In this document: piece by piece, positions 42,308 to 50,954 of the stretch | How positions within the stretch are numbered: the stretch's first letter is position 1 | How the letters are laid out: each line of letters begins with the position of its first letter | Assembly (NCBI GenBank): GCA_963704295.1 | Contig: OY969884.1 | Coordinates: 1,550,001-1,614,000, forward strand | Length of the DNA stretch: 64,000 nt | Source: JACCVL01 sp963704295 | GTDB lineage: Bacteria; Actinomycetota; Actinomycetes; Propionibacteriales; Nocardioidaceae | Direction of reading: 5' to 3' | Notes under the pieces: model-generated | The model's database searches: none | Seen by the model: only the letters and a program-made list of their open reading frames with translations | Told to the model about the DNA's origin: nothing | Program-made: the position numbers and the translations under genes

Positions 42308-43533
42308 CCAGCGGTATCGGGCTGCTCGCCCGAGCGGTGGCGGTCGTCGCGCTGTCGGCGGCCGCCGGAGCCGGTCCGGTGTTGTTGCCGGGCCCGCCGG
42401 CCGCAGGCTCGGGGTCCGGACTCGCCTCGGTCGCCGCCGAGACCGCGCGCGCTGCGGGCTACTGCACCGACGGGGAGGGCGTGACCGTCGTCGTCGACCT
42501 GCGTGACCTCGATCCAGGTGCCGGTGTCCTGGTCCGTTGCGCCGACGGTCCGGCAGGAAGCGGTCACACCGGGCTCGACGCACTGTCCGATGCCGGCATC
42601 AGCTACGTCATGCCGGACCGGCAACCAGGAATGGTCTGCCGGCTGTCCAGCTCGACCGGAACCCGGCCGGCGGCCGGTGAGCAGATCCCGGTGCAGGGCG
42701 ACGAGGACTACGTCGAGCGCTGCGTCACCGCGCCGCCGACCGCGGCGTACTGGTCCTACTGGTACGCGCGGGAGGGCGGCCGCTGGCAGTACTCGTCGTC
42801 CGGACCCGGCAACCGCACCACCATCCCAGGCGGCTTCGAAGGCTGGTCGTTCTCGCTCAACCGGAGCTCGTCGGCCGCCCCGCCGCCGCGGGTCACGCCG
42901 GACAACCCGAACGCGCCGTACGGCGGCGGAGGTGGGGGCAACGGTGGCGGCGGGTCGGGCGGTGGTCCCGGCGACGGACCGACCGGCCCGCCCTCGGGTG
43001 GCGGCACGGGTGGCGGCACGGGTGGCGGCACGGGTGGCGGTACGGGTGGTGGCACGGGTGGCGGTACGGGTGGTGGCACGGGTGGTGGACCCGGCAGCGA
43101 TCCGACCGGCGCACCGCCGTCAAGCACCCCTCCGGCGCAGGCCGGCGACGACGGCACCCAACCTCCGGCCGGGGGCGGGCCGGCCGGCGGTGGACCCGGT
43201 GCCGCGGATGGACCCGGCTCGGACGGCGCCGGGGGTGACGGTGCCGGAGCCGGTCCGGGAGGCGGTCGCGGTGACGGAGGCGGTGACGGTGGCCGTGGTG
43301 ACGACGGCCGCGGCGGCGACCGGTCCGGCCCCGCCGACAAGCCGGCCGATCAGCAGCCGGCCGAGACCTCGGAGCCCGGTCCGACCATCACCGGCGAGAT
43401 CCCGGCCGACGCCACGGCCGAAGGCTCCGGCCCGCCGATGTCGACGCTCGCCGGCGCGGGGGTGCTCGCCGTACTGGCCGCGCTGGCCGCTGCGGTCGCG
43501 TGGCGACGGGGACGGGGAGCGCCGGGTCCGTGA
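42304..43533 (+). CDS. Membrane-anchored Gly-rich protein, intrinsic-factor-like beta domain
   Basis: 409 residues. Signal sequence (about 1-38), a globular domain (about 50-188) with four cysteines (54, 79, 112, 140), a Gly/Thr/Pro tail of about 190 residues, and a C-terminal TM with positive end (about 384-405; WRRGRG). The globular domain has VTVVVDL, GHTGLDALSDAGISY and PTAAYWSYWYAREGG, reminiscent of DUF4430/transcobalamin beta domains, which close over B12. Similarity is by eye. Expected to sit at the membrane next to the ECF transporter. GTGA overlaps at both ends. The tail contains 12-bp GGT-rich DNA repeats. Confidence 0.62.
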   Translation: MTSGIGLLARAVAVVALSAAAGAGPVLLPGPPAAGSGSGLASVAAETARAAGYCTDGEGVTVVVDLRDLDPGAGVLVRCADGPAGSGHTGLDALSDAGISYVMPDRQPGMVCRLSSSTGTRPAAGEQIPVQGDEDYVERCVTAPPTAAYWSYWYAREGGRWQYSSSGPGNRTTIPGGFEGWSFSLNRSSSAAPPPRVTPDNPNAPYGGGGGGNGGGGSGGGPGDGPTGPPSGGGTGGGTGGGTGGGTGGGTGGGTGGGTGGGPGSDPTGAPPSSTPPAQAGDDGTQPPAGGGPAGGGPGAADGPGSDGAGGDGAGAGPGGGRGDGGGDGGRGDDGRGGDRSGPADKPADQQPAETSEPGPTITGEIPADATAEGSGPPMSTLAGAGVLAVLAALAAAVAWRRGRGAPGP

Positions 43534-44675
43534 GGTGGTTGCTGCCGCGCGGCCTGCACCCGCTCGCCTGGTGGGGGTGGGCGCTGGGCCTCGCGGTGGC
43601 GGCCGCGCAGACCACGAACCCGCTGCTGCTGGCGTCGCTGCTCACGGTCGCCGGCGTCGTGGTGGCCGCCCGCAAGGGCCGGTCGGCGTATGCCCGGGCG
43701 TTCCGCTGGTACCTGCTCGCCGGGCTGCTGGTGGTCGCGGTCCGCGTCGTCTTCCGCGTGCTGCTCGGCGGCGGCGCCGCGTCGGACGAGACCGTCCTGC
43801 TGCCGCTGCCGGCGTACACGCCGCCGTGGGCCGGCGCGCCGACGCTGCTCGGTGACGTGACCGGGTCGGCGCTGCTGGCGTCGGTCACCGACGGGCTGCG
43901 GCTGGCCACGATGCTGGTGTGCGTCGGGGCAGCGAACTCGCTCGCCGACCCGCGCCGGCTGCTGAAGTCGGTGCCGCCCGCCCTGCACGAGGTCGGCGCC
44001 GCGACCGTGGTCGCGGTGTCGATCCTCCCCGAGCTGGGTGAGTCCGTGCTCCGGGTCCGCCGGGCCCGTCGGCTCCGCGGCGCGACCAACCGGCGCCGCG
44101 ACCGGCTCCGGGCCGTCGTCGTCCCGGTCCTTGAGGACGCGGTGGAGCGGAGCCTGGCGCTGGCGGCCTCGATGGACTCCCGCGGCTACGGACGGCGGGC
44201 CGCGGTGTCGAGCCGCTCTCGGCTGCTCGTCGCGAGCCTCCTGCTCGGCGGGCTGCTCGGCCTCCTCGTCGGCGTGTACGCGCTGCTCGACACCACCACC
44301 CCCCGGGTGCTCGGGATGCCGCTGCTGGTGTCCGGTGTCGTGGCCGCCGTGGTCGGGCTGACGCTCGCCGGACGCCGGGTGCAGCGCACCCGCTACCGGC
44401 CGGATCGGTGGCAGGCTCCGGAGCTGATCACGGTCGCCTCCGGGGTCGCGGTGGCGGTGGCGCTCCTCGTCACGGCTGCGATCGACCCGCTGGTCGCGAA
44501 CCCGGTGCTGTCACCGCCCAGCTGGCCGACGGTGTCCCTGCTCCCGCTGGTCGGGCTGCTGGCCGGCCTCGTTCCCGCCGTGCTCACCCCACCCGTGCCG
44601 GGTGACCCGCAGCCGCCCGCCGATGGGCGCTCGCCGTCCGGTTCCGTAGCGGTGGGATCCGGGAGCCGGCCGTGA
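43530..44675 (+). CDS. ECF transporter T component
   Basis: 381 residues, a CbiQ/EcfT-type membrane protein. The coupling motif LALAASMDSRGYGRR matches the EcfT AxxxRG pattern, and HEVGAATVVAVSILPELGESVLRVRRARRLRG precedes it (in parts: SILPELGESVL, RVRRARRLRG). Unusually, extra C-terminal TMs bring it to about eight. The start is the GTG of a GTGA overlap; an in-frame GTG at 43500 is less likely. Confidence 0.85.
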   Translation: MRWLLPRGLHPLAWWGWALGLAVAAAQTTNPLLLASLLTVAGVVVAARKGRSAYARAFRWYLLAGLLVVAVRVVFRVLLGGGAASDETVLLPLPAYTPPWAGAPTLLGDVTGSALLASVTDGLRLATMLVCVGAANSLADPRRLLKSVPPALHEVGAATVVAVSILPELGESVLRVRRARRLRGATNRRRDRLRAVVVPVLEDAVERSLALAASMDSRGYGRRAAVSSRSRLLVASLLLGGLLGLLVGVYALLDTTTPRVLGMPLLVSGVVAAVVGLTLAGRRVQRTRYRPDRWQAPELITVASGVAVAVALLVTAAIDPLVANPVLSPPSWPTVSLLPLVGLLAGLVPAVLTPPVPGDPQPPADGRSPSGSVAVGSGSRP

Positions 44676-46327
44676 TCAGCTTCGAGCACGTCGGCTTCGG
44701 CTACGCCGGCACGGACCGACCGGTGTTGTGTGACGTCGACCTGGTGATCCCCGAGGGTGAGCTGGCGTTGGTCGTCGGGCCCACCGGCGCCGGAAAGTCC
44801 ACCCTGCTCGGGGCGGTGAACGGTTCGGTGCCGCACGCGACCGGTGGGCGCTTGTCGGGTCGGGTCCGCGTCGCCGGCCTGGACACACGGGACAACCCGC
44901 CGCGCGAGCTCGCTCATGTGGTCGGCCAGGTCGGTCAGGACCCGGCCGCGACCTTCGTCACCGGGACCGTGGAGGAGGAGCTGGCGTACGCGATGGAACA
45001 ACTCGCGGTACCCCCGCCGGTGATGCGGACCCGGGTGGAGCACACGCTCGACCTGCTCGGCATCGCCGACCTGCGGCATCGCGCGCTCGGCACGCTGTCG
45101 GGCGGTGAACAGCAACGGGTGGCGATCGGCGCCGTGCTCACCGCCGGGCCGCGGGTGCTCGTGCTGGACGAGCCGACGTCCGCGCTCGACCCCGGCGCGG
45201 CGGAGGAGGTGCTCGGAGCGCTGCTGCGGCTGGTCCACGACATCGGCGTCACCTGCCTGGTTGCGGAACACCGGCTGGAACGGGTCGTCGAGTACGCCGA
45301 CCGGGTGCTGACCGTCGCATCGGACGGGACCGTGCGGACCGCCGAACCGGCCGCCGCGATGGTCGACTCGCCGGTTGCGCCTCCCGTGGTCGAGCTCGCC
45401 CGGCTGGCCGGGTGGTCCCCGGTCCCGCTATCGGTGCGCAGCGCCCGCCGGTGCGCGGCGGCGCAGCCGCTGCCCTGGCGGCCAGGCGCCGCCGTCACGG
45501 TGGCGCGGCGGGAGCCGAGCAGCACGGCTCGAGGGAACGGCGGCCACCGAGTCGACCCGGCTGTTCATGCCCGCGGTGTGGTCGTCCGGCACGGCGCGAC
45601 CGTGGCGGTACGAGACGTCGACCTGACCGTCCAGGCCGGTGAGGTCGTGGCGGTGATGGGCCGCAACGGTGCCGGCAAGTCGTCGTTGCTGTGGACGCTT
45701 GCCGGGGCGTCCCCACCGTCAGCAGGCGTCGTGCGGGTGCACGGCGCCGACGTCGCCCGCCTCTCCTCGGCGGAGCGTCGGAAGCGGGTCGGGCTGGTGC
45801 CACAGACCGCCGGCGACCTGCTCTATCTCGAGACCGTCGCCGACGAATGCGCCCAGGCGGACGCCGAGTCCGGCGCACCGGCCGAGAGCTGTGCCGCGCT
45901 GGTCGGCCAACTGCTCGGAGCGGTCGACCCCGGCCGGCACCCCCGGGACCTGTCGGCCGGGCAGCAGCTCGGGCTGGTGCTGGCCATCCAGCTGACCGCC
46001 GCCCCGCCGGTGGTGCTGCTGGACGAACCCACCCGTGGGCTGGACTACGCGGCCAAGCACCGGCTGGTCTGCGTCCTGCGCGAGCTAGCCGCTGCCGGAC
46101 ATGTCGTCGTCGTCGCGTCGCACGACGTCGAGCTGGTGGCACAGGCGGCGCACCGCGTCGTGCTGCTGGCCGACGGCGAGATAGTCGCGGACGGGCCGAC
46201 CGCCGACGTCGTGTCGCCGTCGCCGACCCTCGCGCCACAGGTGGCAAAGGTGCTCGGCCCGCCGTGGCTGACCGTCGACCAACTCGCGCCGCACCTGGAG
46301 CCACGGCAGGCGGCGGGCCATGGCTGA
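44672..46327 (+). CDS. ECF transporter double ATPase (EcfA-EcfA' fusion)
   Basis: 551 residues, two ABC domains. First: GPTGAGKST, LSGGEQQRVAIGAVL, LVLDEPTSALDP, AEHRLE. Second (after about 300): GRNGAGKSS, LSAGQQLGLVLAI, VLLDEPTRGLD, ASHDVE. Both cores look catalytically intact, though the second signature is LSAGQ. Drives B12-type uptake with the T component and S subunit encoded on either side. GTGA overlap at the start. Confidence 0.92.
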   Translation: MISFEHVGFGYAGTDRPVLCDVDLVIPEGELALVVGPTGAGKSTLLGAVNGSVPHATGGRLSGRVRVAGLDTRDNPPRELAHVVGQVGQDPAATFVTGTVEEELAYAMEQLAVPPPVMRTRVEHTLDLLGIADLRHRALGTLSGGEQQRVAIGAVLTAGPRVLVLDEPTSALDPGAAEEVLGALLRLVHDIGVTCLVAEHRLERVVEYADRVLTVASDGTVRTAEPAAAMVDSPVAPPVVELARLAGWSPVPLSVRSARRCAAAQPLPWRPGAAVTVARREPSSTARGNGGHRVDPAVHARGVVVRHGATVAVRDVDLTVQAGEVVAVMGRNGAGKSSLLWTLAGASPPSAGVVRVHGADVARLSSAERRKRVGLVPQTAGDLLYLETVADECAQADAESGAPAESCAALVGQLLGAVDPGRHPRDLSAGQQLGLVLAIQLTAAPPVVLLDEPTRGLDYAAKHRLVCVLRELAAAGHVVVVASHDVELVAQAAHRVVLLADGEIVADGPTADVVSPSPTLAPQVAKVLGPPWLTVDQLAPHLEPRQAAGHG

Positions 46328-47132
46328 GACCGCGTTGCACGTCGCCGCGCCACAGGTCGCCGTCGCGCGGCGGCCGCGGACCCGGCTGGTGCTGACCCTG
46401 GCGAGCCTGGCCGGGCTGGCGATGTTCTGCTGGCCGCTGCTGGTGGAGGTGCCCGCCGGAACCGTCGGGCACACCACCGACGCACCGCTCGCGTTCGTGC
46501 TGCTCCTGCCGATCGTGCTGGCGGTGGTGCTGGCCGAGCTCGCGGACGAGGGCATCAACTCCCGCGCGCTCGCGATGCTCGGCGTGCTGTCCGCCGTGGA
46601 CGCGGCGCTGCGGCCGCTGGGGGCCGGGGTGGGAGGGATCGAGCTGGTCTTCTTCCTGCTGGTGCTGGGCGGGCGGGTGTTCGGGCCCGGTTTCGGATTC
46701 GCCCTCGGCTGCCTGTCGATGCTCGCCTCGGCACTGCTCACGGCCGGCGTCGGCCCGTGGCTGCCGTTCCAGATGATGGCGTCGGCCTGGGTCGGATTGG
46801 GGGCCGGCCTGCTGCCGCGCCGGATCAGCGGGCGCTGGGAGGTGGCGATGCTCGCGGCGTACGGAGCCGTCGCCGCGCTCGCCTACGGTGCGCTGCTGAA
46901 CCTCTGGTTCTGGCCGTTCTCGATCGGGCAGGACACCGCGCTGTCGTTCGTCGCCGGCGACCCGCTGGCCGCCAACCTGGAGCGGTTCGCCACCTTCACG
47001 CTGGTCACGTCGACGCTCGGCTGGGACCTCGGCCGGGCGGTCACCACCGTGCTGGGGATCGTCGTGCTCGGCCCCGCCGTCCTGGCGGTGCTGCGCCGGG
47101 CGGCGCGGCGGGCCACCTTCGCCCCGGGCTGA
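46320..47132 (+). CDS. ECF transporter S component, probable cobalamin specificity (CbrT-like)
   Basis: 270 residues, six TMs. ELADEGINSRALAMLGVLSA, VDAALRPLGAGVGGIE and FVLGGRVFGPGFGFALGCLS-type sequence (LVLGGRVFGPGFGFALG) fit the S-component group annotated near B12 riboswitches. Overlaps the ATPase gene by 8 nt and ends the operon. Specificity is inferred from the riboswitch and from the neighbouring binding-protein genes. Confidence 0.78.
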   Translation: MAETALHVAAPQVAVARRPRTRLVLTLASLAGLAMFCWPLLVEVPAGTVGHTTDAPLAFVLLLPIVLAVVLAELADEGINSRALAMLGVLSAVDAALRPLGAGVGGIELVFFLLVLGGRVFGPGFGFALGCLSMLASALLTAGVGPWLPFQMMASAWVGLGAGLLPRRISGRWEVAMLAAYGAVAALAYGALLNLWFWPFSIGQDTALSFVAGDPLAANLERFATFTLVTSTLGWDLGRAVTTVLGIVVLGPAVLAVLRRAARRATFAPG

Positions 47133-47145
47133 GCCGAGCGGGCGG

Positions 47146-47820
47146 TCAGCCGAAGAGCGGAAACCGTTCCGCGAGCGGACCGAGGAGGGCTCGCTCGTCG
47201 GTGGTGAGCTCCCGCCGTCCGGTGCCGGATTGCGCGTAGGTGTCGAGGTCCCACTCCAGCGGCACCGGCTCGCCCAGCAACCCGTCCAAGGTGTCCCGGA
47301 CCACCGCCAGGGTGGCCGCGCGGGGTCCCCCGCTGGTGTGACCGACCACCAGATCGAGGTGGTGCACGCCGGCCTCCACGACCATGGTCGCCAGCAGGTC
47401 ATCGACCCGGAGCACGTGGCCCTGCGTCCCGACCGCGCTGGTCGGCGCTGCCCCGGCCGCCAGGTGCGCCGCTGCCCGGCTGGTCTCGACGTACTCGTCG
47501 CGGAGGGCGCCGAACGAGGGGTACACGCTGGCCGCGATCCTGGTCATCCGCAAGTTGTTCTGCGCCCGGTCGCTGTCCGGCCGCCAGTCCCGCCAGTACG
47601 AGACCGCGTCGGTGTCCGGCGCGGCCGGACTCGGCGTGCCGAGAGCGACGAGCGCGCGCTGCGCGTCCAGCAGCAGGTGGAAGGTGAGGTCGCGGATCGA
47701 CCAGCCCGCGCAACCGGTCGGCGCCCAGGCGTCGGCTTCCGAGACGTCCGTCAGCGTTGCCACCACGTCCGACCAGGCGGTGCCCAGTCGGGTGGCCATC
47801 TCGGCGCCGGGCTCGTGCAC
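47146..47820 (-). CDS. Mycothiol-dependent maleylpyruvate isomerase/DinB-superfamily protein
   Basis: 224 residues. TGCAGWSIRDLTFHLLLDAQRA is the N-terminal four-helix metal-binding segment (quoted in parts: GCAGWSIRDLTFHLL), with VVEAGVHHLDLV giving the second His pair. Members use mycothiol in thiol-transfer or isomerisation. The GTG has CACGCT 6 nt upstream. Convergent to the ECF operon with 13 bp between stops. Confidence 0.8.
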   Translation of the reverse strand: MHEPGAEMATRLGTAWSDVVATLTDVSEADAWAPTGCAGWSIRDLTFHLLLDAQRALVALGTPSPAAPDTDAVSYWRDWRPDSDRAQNNLRMTRIAASVYPSFGALRDEYVETSRAAAHLAAGAAPTSAVGTQGHVLRVDDLLATMVVEAGVHHLDLVVGHTSGGPRAATLAVVRDTLDGLLGEPVPLEWDLDTYAQSGTGRRELTTDERALLGPLAERFPLFG

Positions 47821-47826
47821 CTGCTC

Positions 47827-47832
47827 AGCGTG
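47827..47832 (-). promoter_or_regulatory. -10 element of the mycothiol-superfamily gene
   Basis: CACGCT on the minus strand, 6 nt before the GTG at 47820 (C variant). Confidence 0.3.
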
Positions 47833-47863
47833 GCGCGGTGCGCGGTGCCGGGCAACCGGCCGG

Positions 47864-48595
47864 TCAGCGACCGATGGCGATGATGGGACGCTTGCCGGGG
47901 TCGAGCCGCTGCATCGCCGTTCGCACGAACCGGCGCGGCGTCGAGACGCAGCCCGCCGTCGCGCCCGCCCCGTTCACGTGCAGGAAGATCCCCGAGCCCC
48001 GGTGTCGGACCGGATCGGGGCGGTTGAAGTCGATGACGATCGACCACCGGTACTGCCCGGCGTAGTCGCGCAGCCGTTCCGACCCGTTGTAGCCGTCGAG
48101 CCACCACCGAAAGCCGCCCTGGTGCCGGTTGCGCAGGGTGTTGTACCAGCGGGACCCGTTGTCCTGCACCCAGTAGTCCCCAGCTCGCACCCGGTGGAAG
48201 TCCAGCTCGGTGCCGACCGGCCGTCGGGCCAGCCCGAAGGTCTCGCTGACCCGGTACGAGCCGAGCGGGGTCGTGCCGCTGCCCTGCTCCCGGTCGTCAC
48301 CTGGCACCAGCCCGCCGTACCCGGTCCGGCCGTCCCGGGCGGTGGCGACCCGGCGCCAGCCGGTACCGGTCGACCGCCACAGCCGCACCGTGGCGTGCCA
48401 GCCGGTGCGGTGATTGACGGTGAGCACCTGCCGGGTGCCGGGACGAACCTGCGCCGTGACGCCGCCGAGGCGCACGGTGTCGCGGTGGACCGCCGGCTGG
48501 GGCGGGAGCGTGGCGGCCGACGAGGCCGGGGCGGCGCTCCAGCCGCCGGCGACCGCCGCCGCGGCGGCGGTAGCGGCGAGGAAGCGGCGCAACAT
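47864..48595 (-). CDS. Secreted L,D-transpeptidase-like (YkuD) protein
   Basis: 243 residues. Signal peptide about 1-34 (MLRRFLAATAAAAAVAGGW). The YkuD core shows YGGLVPGDDREQGSGTTPLG, FHRVRAGDYWVQDN, and a catalytic region IFLHVNGAGATAGCVSTP where His and Cys match HX(14-17)S/TXGC. Cross-links or edits peptidoglycan outside the cell. The ATG has CAGGAT 6 nt upstream; a longer frame reaches 48853. Confidence 0.86.
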   Translation of the reverse strand: MLRRFLAATAAAAAVAGGWSAAPASSAATLPPQPAVHRDTVRLGGVTAQVRPGTRQVLTVNHRTGWHATVRLWRSTGTGWRRVATARDGRTGYGGLVPGDDREQGSGTTPLGSYRVSETFGLARRPVGTELDFHRVRAGDYWVQDNGSRWYNTLRNRHQGGFRWWLDGYNGSERLRDYAGQYRWSIVIDFNRPDPVRHRGSGIFLHVNGAGATAGCVSTPRRFVRTAMQRLDPGKRPIIAIGR

Positions 48596-48601
48596 CGGTG
48601 C

Positions 48602-48607
48602 ATCCTG
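48602..48607 (-). promoter_or_regulatory. -10 element of the L,D-transpeptidase gene
   Basis: CAGGAT on the minus strand, 6 nt before the ATG at 48595 (C variant). Confidence 0.3.
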
Positions 48608-48642
48608 CCCGACCGCGACGGTCCAGTCACGGATCGTGAGCG

Positions 48643-49098
48643 TCAGTCGCGCGCGCTCCCGTAGACCCGGTGCACGACCACTCGCAGCACCAACCGCTGC
48701 TCGGCGACCATCGCGGCGCGGAACTCCGCCCAGTCCGGGTGCTCGCCCTGTAGGTCGCGGTAGAGGGCGACCAGGTCGTCGGCGGCGGCGTCGTCGGGCG
48801 CCTGGGTCACCGGACCGAGCTCGGCCAGTCCCTCGGCCACCGTGTACGACCAACCGGCCGGCGTGCTCACGTGGTAGCCGGCTCGGGGGTCGCGCCGCAG
48901 GTTGGCCACCTTCGCCCGGCTGTCGGTGACCGAGATGCGCAGCGTGCGCTCGGTGTCGTCCCAGGCGTGCAAGACGTTGGACAGCTGCGGCCGCCCGTCC
49001 CGCTTGAGGGTCACGAGCACACCGAACGGTCGGGTGCCGAGCAGCCGCACCAGCCGAGCGTCGAGGTCGTGGCCGAGGCCGCCGGGGTCGGACGCCAT
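48643..49098 (-). CDS. PNPOx-like flavin/F420-binding oxidoreductase
   Basis: 151 residues, a split beta-barrel. LLGTRPFGVLVTLKRDGRPQLSNV, LRISVTDSRAKVANLRRDPR and GWSYTVAEGLAELG match the F420-dependent PPOX-class family (TIGR03618-like). The cofactor cannot be settled from sequence alone. The ATG has CAGGAT 6 nt upstream. Confidence 0.85.
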   Translation of the reverse strand: MASDPGGLGHDLDARLVRLLGTRPFGVLVTLKRDGRPQLSNVLHAWDDTERTLRISVTDSRAKVANLRRDPRAGYHVSTPAGWSYTVAEGLAELGPVTQAPDDAAADDLVALYRDLQGEHPDWAEFRAAMVAEQRLVLRVVVHRVYGSARD

Positions 49099-49104
49099 GT
49101 CGCC

Positions 49105-49110
49105 ATCCTG
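49105..49110 (-). promoter_or_regulatory. -10 element of the PNPOx-like gene
   Basis: CAGGAT on the minus strand, 6 nt before the ATG at 49098 (C variant). Confidence 0.3.
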
Positions 49111-49170
49111 TCTCGGCCGGCCCGGCCCGGCCCGTTGGCGAGACGGCGGACGCAGCCGGGACCGGACACC

Positions 49171-49176
49171 TACGAT
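49171..49176 (+). promoter_or_regulatory. -10 element, leaderless promoter of the amino-acid ABC operon
   Basis: TACGAT, 6 nt before the ATG at 49183. Confidence 0.42.
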
Positions 49177-49182
49177 CACCGC

Positions 49183-50085
49183 ATGTCTGTGCTGCCCCGG
49201 TCTGTTCTCACCGCATTCGCCGTCGCCTCCGCCGCCGTCCTCGCTCTGAGTGGCTGCGCGCCGGTGGACGAGTCCGACTCGGCGGAGGACGCCGCCACCG
49301 GTGGTGCCGACGGGACGGCCGACGCGGGGCCGGTCTGCAGCACCGAGGAGCTGCCGACGTACGCCGACGGCCGGCTCACGATCGCGACCGACGCCCCGGC
49401 GTACCCGCCGTGGTTCGTCAACGACGACCCGACCAACGGCAAGGGGTACGAGTCCGCGGTGGCCTACGCGGTGGCCGAGGAGCTCGGCTTCGCCGAGGAC
49501 CAGGTCGACTGGGTGACCGTGCCGTTCAACGCCAGCTACCAGCCGGGCGCCAAGAAGTTCGACTTCGACATCAACCAGATCTCGATCACCGCGAAACGGG
49601 CGGAGTCGGTGACCTTCTCGGACGGCTACTACACCGCGGCGCAGGCGGTGATCACCGAGGCGAACTCCGAGTTCGCCGATGCGACCAGCCTCGCCGACCT
49701 CGCCGCCGCGAAGATCGGTGCCCAGGTCGGCACCACGTCGCTCACCGCAGTCACCGACGTGATCCAGCCGAGTCAGGAGCCGTCGGTCTTCGACGACACG
49801 AACGCGGCCACCAACGCGCTACAGAACGGGCAGGTCGACGCGATCGTCGCTGACCTGCCGAGCGCCTTCTTCATCACCGCTGCCCAGCTCGACGACGGTG
49901 TCATCGTCGGTCAGTTCCAGCCGACCAGCGGGGAGACCGAGCAGTTCGGGTTGCTGTTCGAGCAGGGCAACCCGCTCGTCGACTGTGTGAACGAGGCGCT
50001 GGACGCCCTGGAGGCTGACGGCACGCTGGCCGAGCTGGAGAAGCGCTGGCTGTCCGAAGCCGCCGACGCGCCGGAGCTGTCCTGA
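49183..50085 (+). CDS. Amino-acid ABC transporter substrate-binding lipoprotein
   Basis: 300 residues. Lipoprotein signal with lipobox ALSGC (Cys24), then a type II periplasmic-binding fold (SBP_bac_3): RLTIATDAPAYPPWFVND, FDFDINQISITAKRAESVTF, LAAAKIGAQVGTTSL and QVDAIVADLPSAFF. Captures a polar amino acid. Leaderless ATG. Forms an operon with the permease and ATPase that follow. Confidence 0.93.
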   Translation: MSVLPRSVLTAFAVASAAVLALSGCAPVDESDSAEDAATGGADGTADAGPVCSTEELPTYADGRLTIATDAPAYPPWFVNDDPTNGKGYESAVAYAVAEELGFAEDQVDWVTVPFNASYQPGAKKFDFDINQISITAKRAESVTFSDGYYTAAQAVITEANSEFADATSLADLAAAKIGAQVGTTSLTAVTDVIQPSQEPSVFDDTNAATNALQNGQVDAIVADLPSAFFITAAQLDDGVIVGQFQPTSGETEQFGLLFEQGNPLVDCVNEALDALEADGTLAELEKRWLSEAADAPELS

Positions 50086-50954
50086 CCGTCGCCGGCCCGG
50101 CGCCGGCCGACGAGCGCTGGGTCGTCAGCGAGACCCAGCGGGCGCGGGAGCGGTACCGCCGCCGCCGGTCGCTGCAGCGCGGCCTGGTGGCCGCGGCGTC
50201 CACGATCGTCGTGCTCGGGGTGCTCGGCTGGTTGATCACCCACGCACCCGGCTGGACCGCGGTGCAGGTGCGCTATCTCGACCCGGCCGAGGCGCGGACT
50301 GCGCTGCCTGAGGTCGCCGCAGCGTTCTGGCTCAACATCCGGCTCTTCCTCGTCGCGGAGGTGCTGATCCTCGCCGTCGCGGTGTTGGTCGCGCTGGTGC
50401 GAGTGGTGCCGGCGCCGGCCATGGCGCCCCTGCGGCTGCTGGCTGTGGCCTACACCGACATCTTCCGCGGCACCCCGACGCTGCTCGTGGTCTACCTGGT
50501 CGCCTTCGGCTTCCCGGCGCTGGAGCTGCAAGGGGTGCCGAGCAGCCTGTTCTGGCTGGGTGTCATCGCGCTCACGCTGTCGTACGGCGCGTACGTGGCC
50601 GAGGTGGTGCGGGCCGGGATCGTGTCGGTGCATCCGAGCCAGGCGTTGAGTGCTCGTGCGCTCGGGCTGACCTACGGGCAGTCCATGCGCCGGGTGGTGC
50701 TGCCGCAGGCGATGCGCCGGGTGCTGCCGCCGTTGCTGAACGACTTCGTGTCGCTGCAGAAGGACACGGCGCTGCTTGCGTCGGTCGGCCTGGTCGAGGC
50801 GCTGAGAGCGGCCGACATCCAGGCGAAGGCGAACTTCGACTTCACCCCGTACGTCGTGACGGCGGCGTTCTTCATCGCGGTCACCGTGCCGATCGCCCGG
50901 CTGACCGACTGGCTCGCGCTGCGCCAGGTGCGACGCGAGCAGGGTCTCTCGTGA
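50082..50954 (+). CDS. Amino-acid ABC transporter permease (HisM type), likely CTG start
   Basis: About 290 residues with five TMs and the EAA loop ALSARALGLTYGQSMRRVVLPQA. The first conventional start in frame is GTG 50187, but 35 codons upstream encode SETQRARERYRRRRSLQRG, the charged cytoplasmic N-terminus typical of the family, and no ATG, GTG or TTG lies ahead of it. A CTG at 50082 overlaps the upstream stop as CTGA, parallel to the GTGA and ATGA junctions throughout this window. I therefore propose CTG. Confidence 0.8.
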   Translation: MTVAGPAPADERWVVSETQRARERYRRRRSLQRGLVAAASTIVVLGVLGWLITHAPGWTAVQVRYLDPAEARTALPEVAAAFWLNIRLFLVAEVLILAVAVLVALVRVVPAPAMAPLRLLAVAYTDIFRGTPTLLVVYLVAFGFPALELQGVPSSLFWLGVIALTLSYGAYVAEVVRAGIVSVHPSQALSARALGLTYGQSMRRVVLPQAMRRVLPPLLNDFVSLQKDTALLASVGLVEALRAADIQAKANFDFTPYVVTAAFFIAVTVPIARLTDWLALRQVRREQGLS

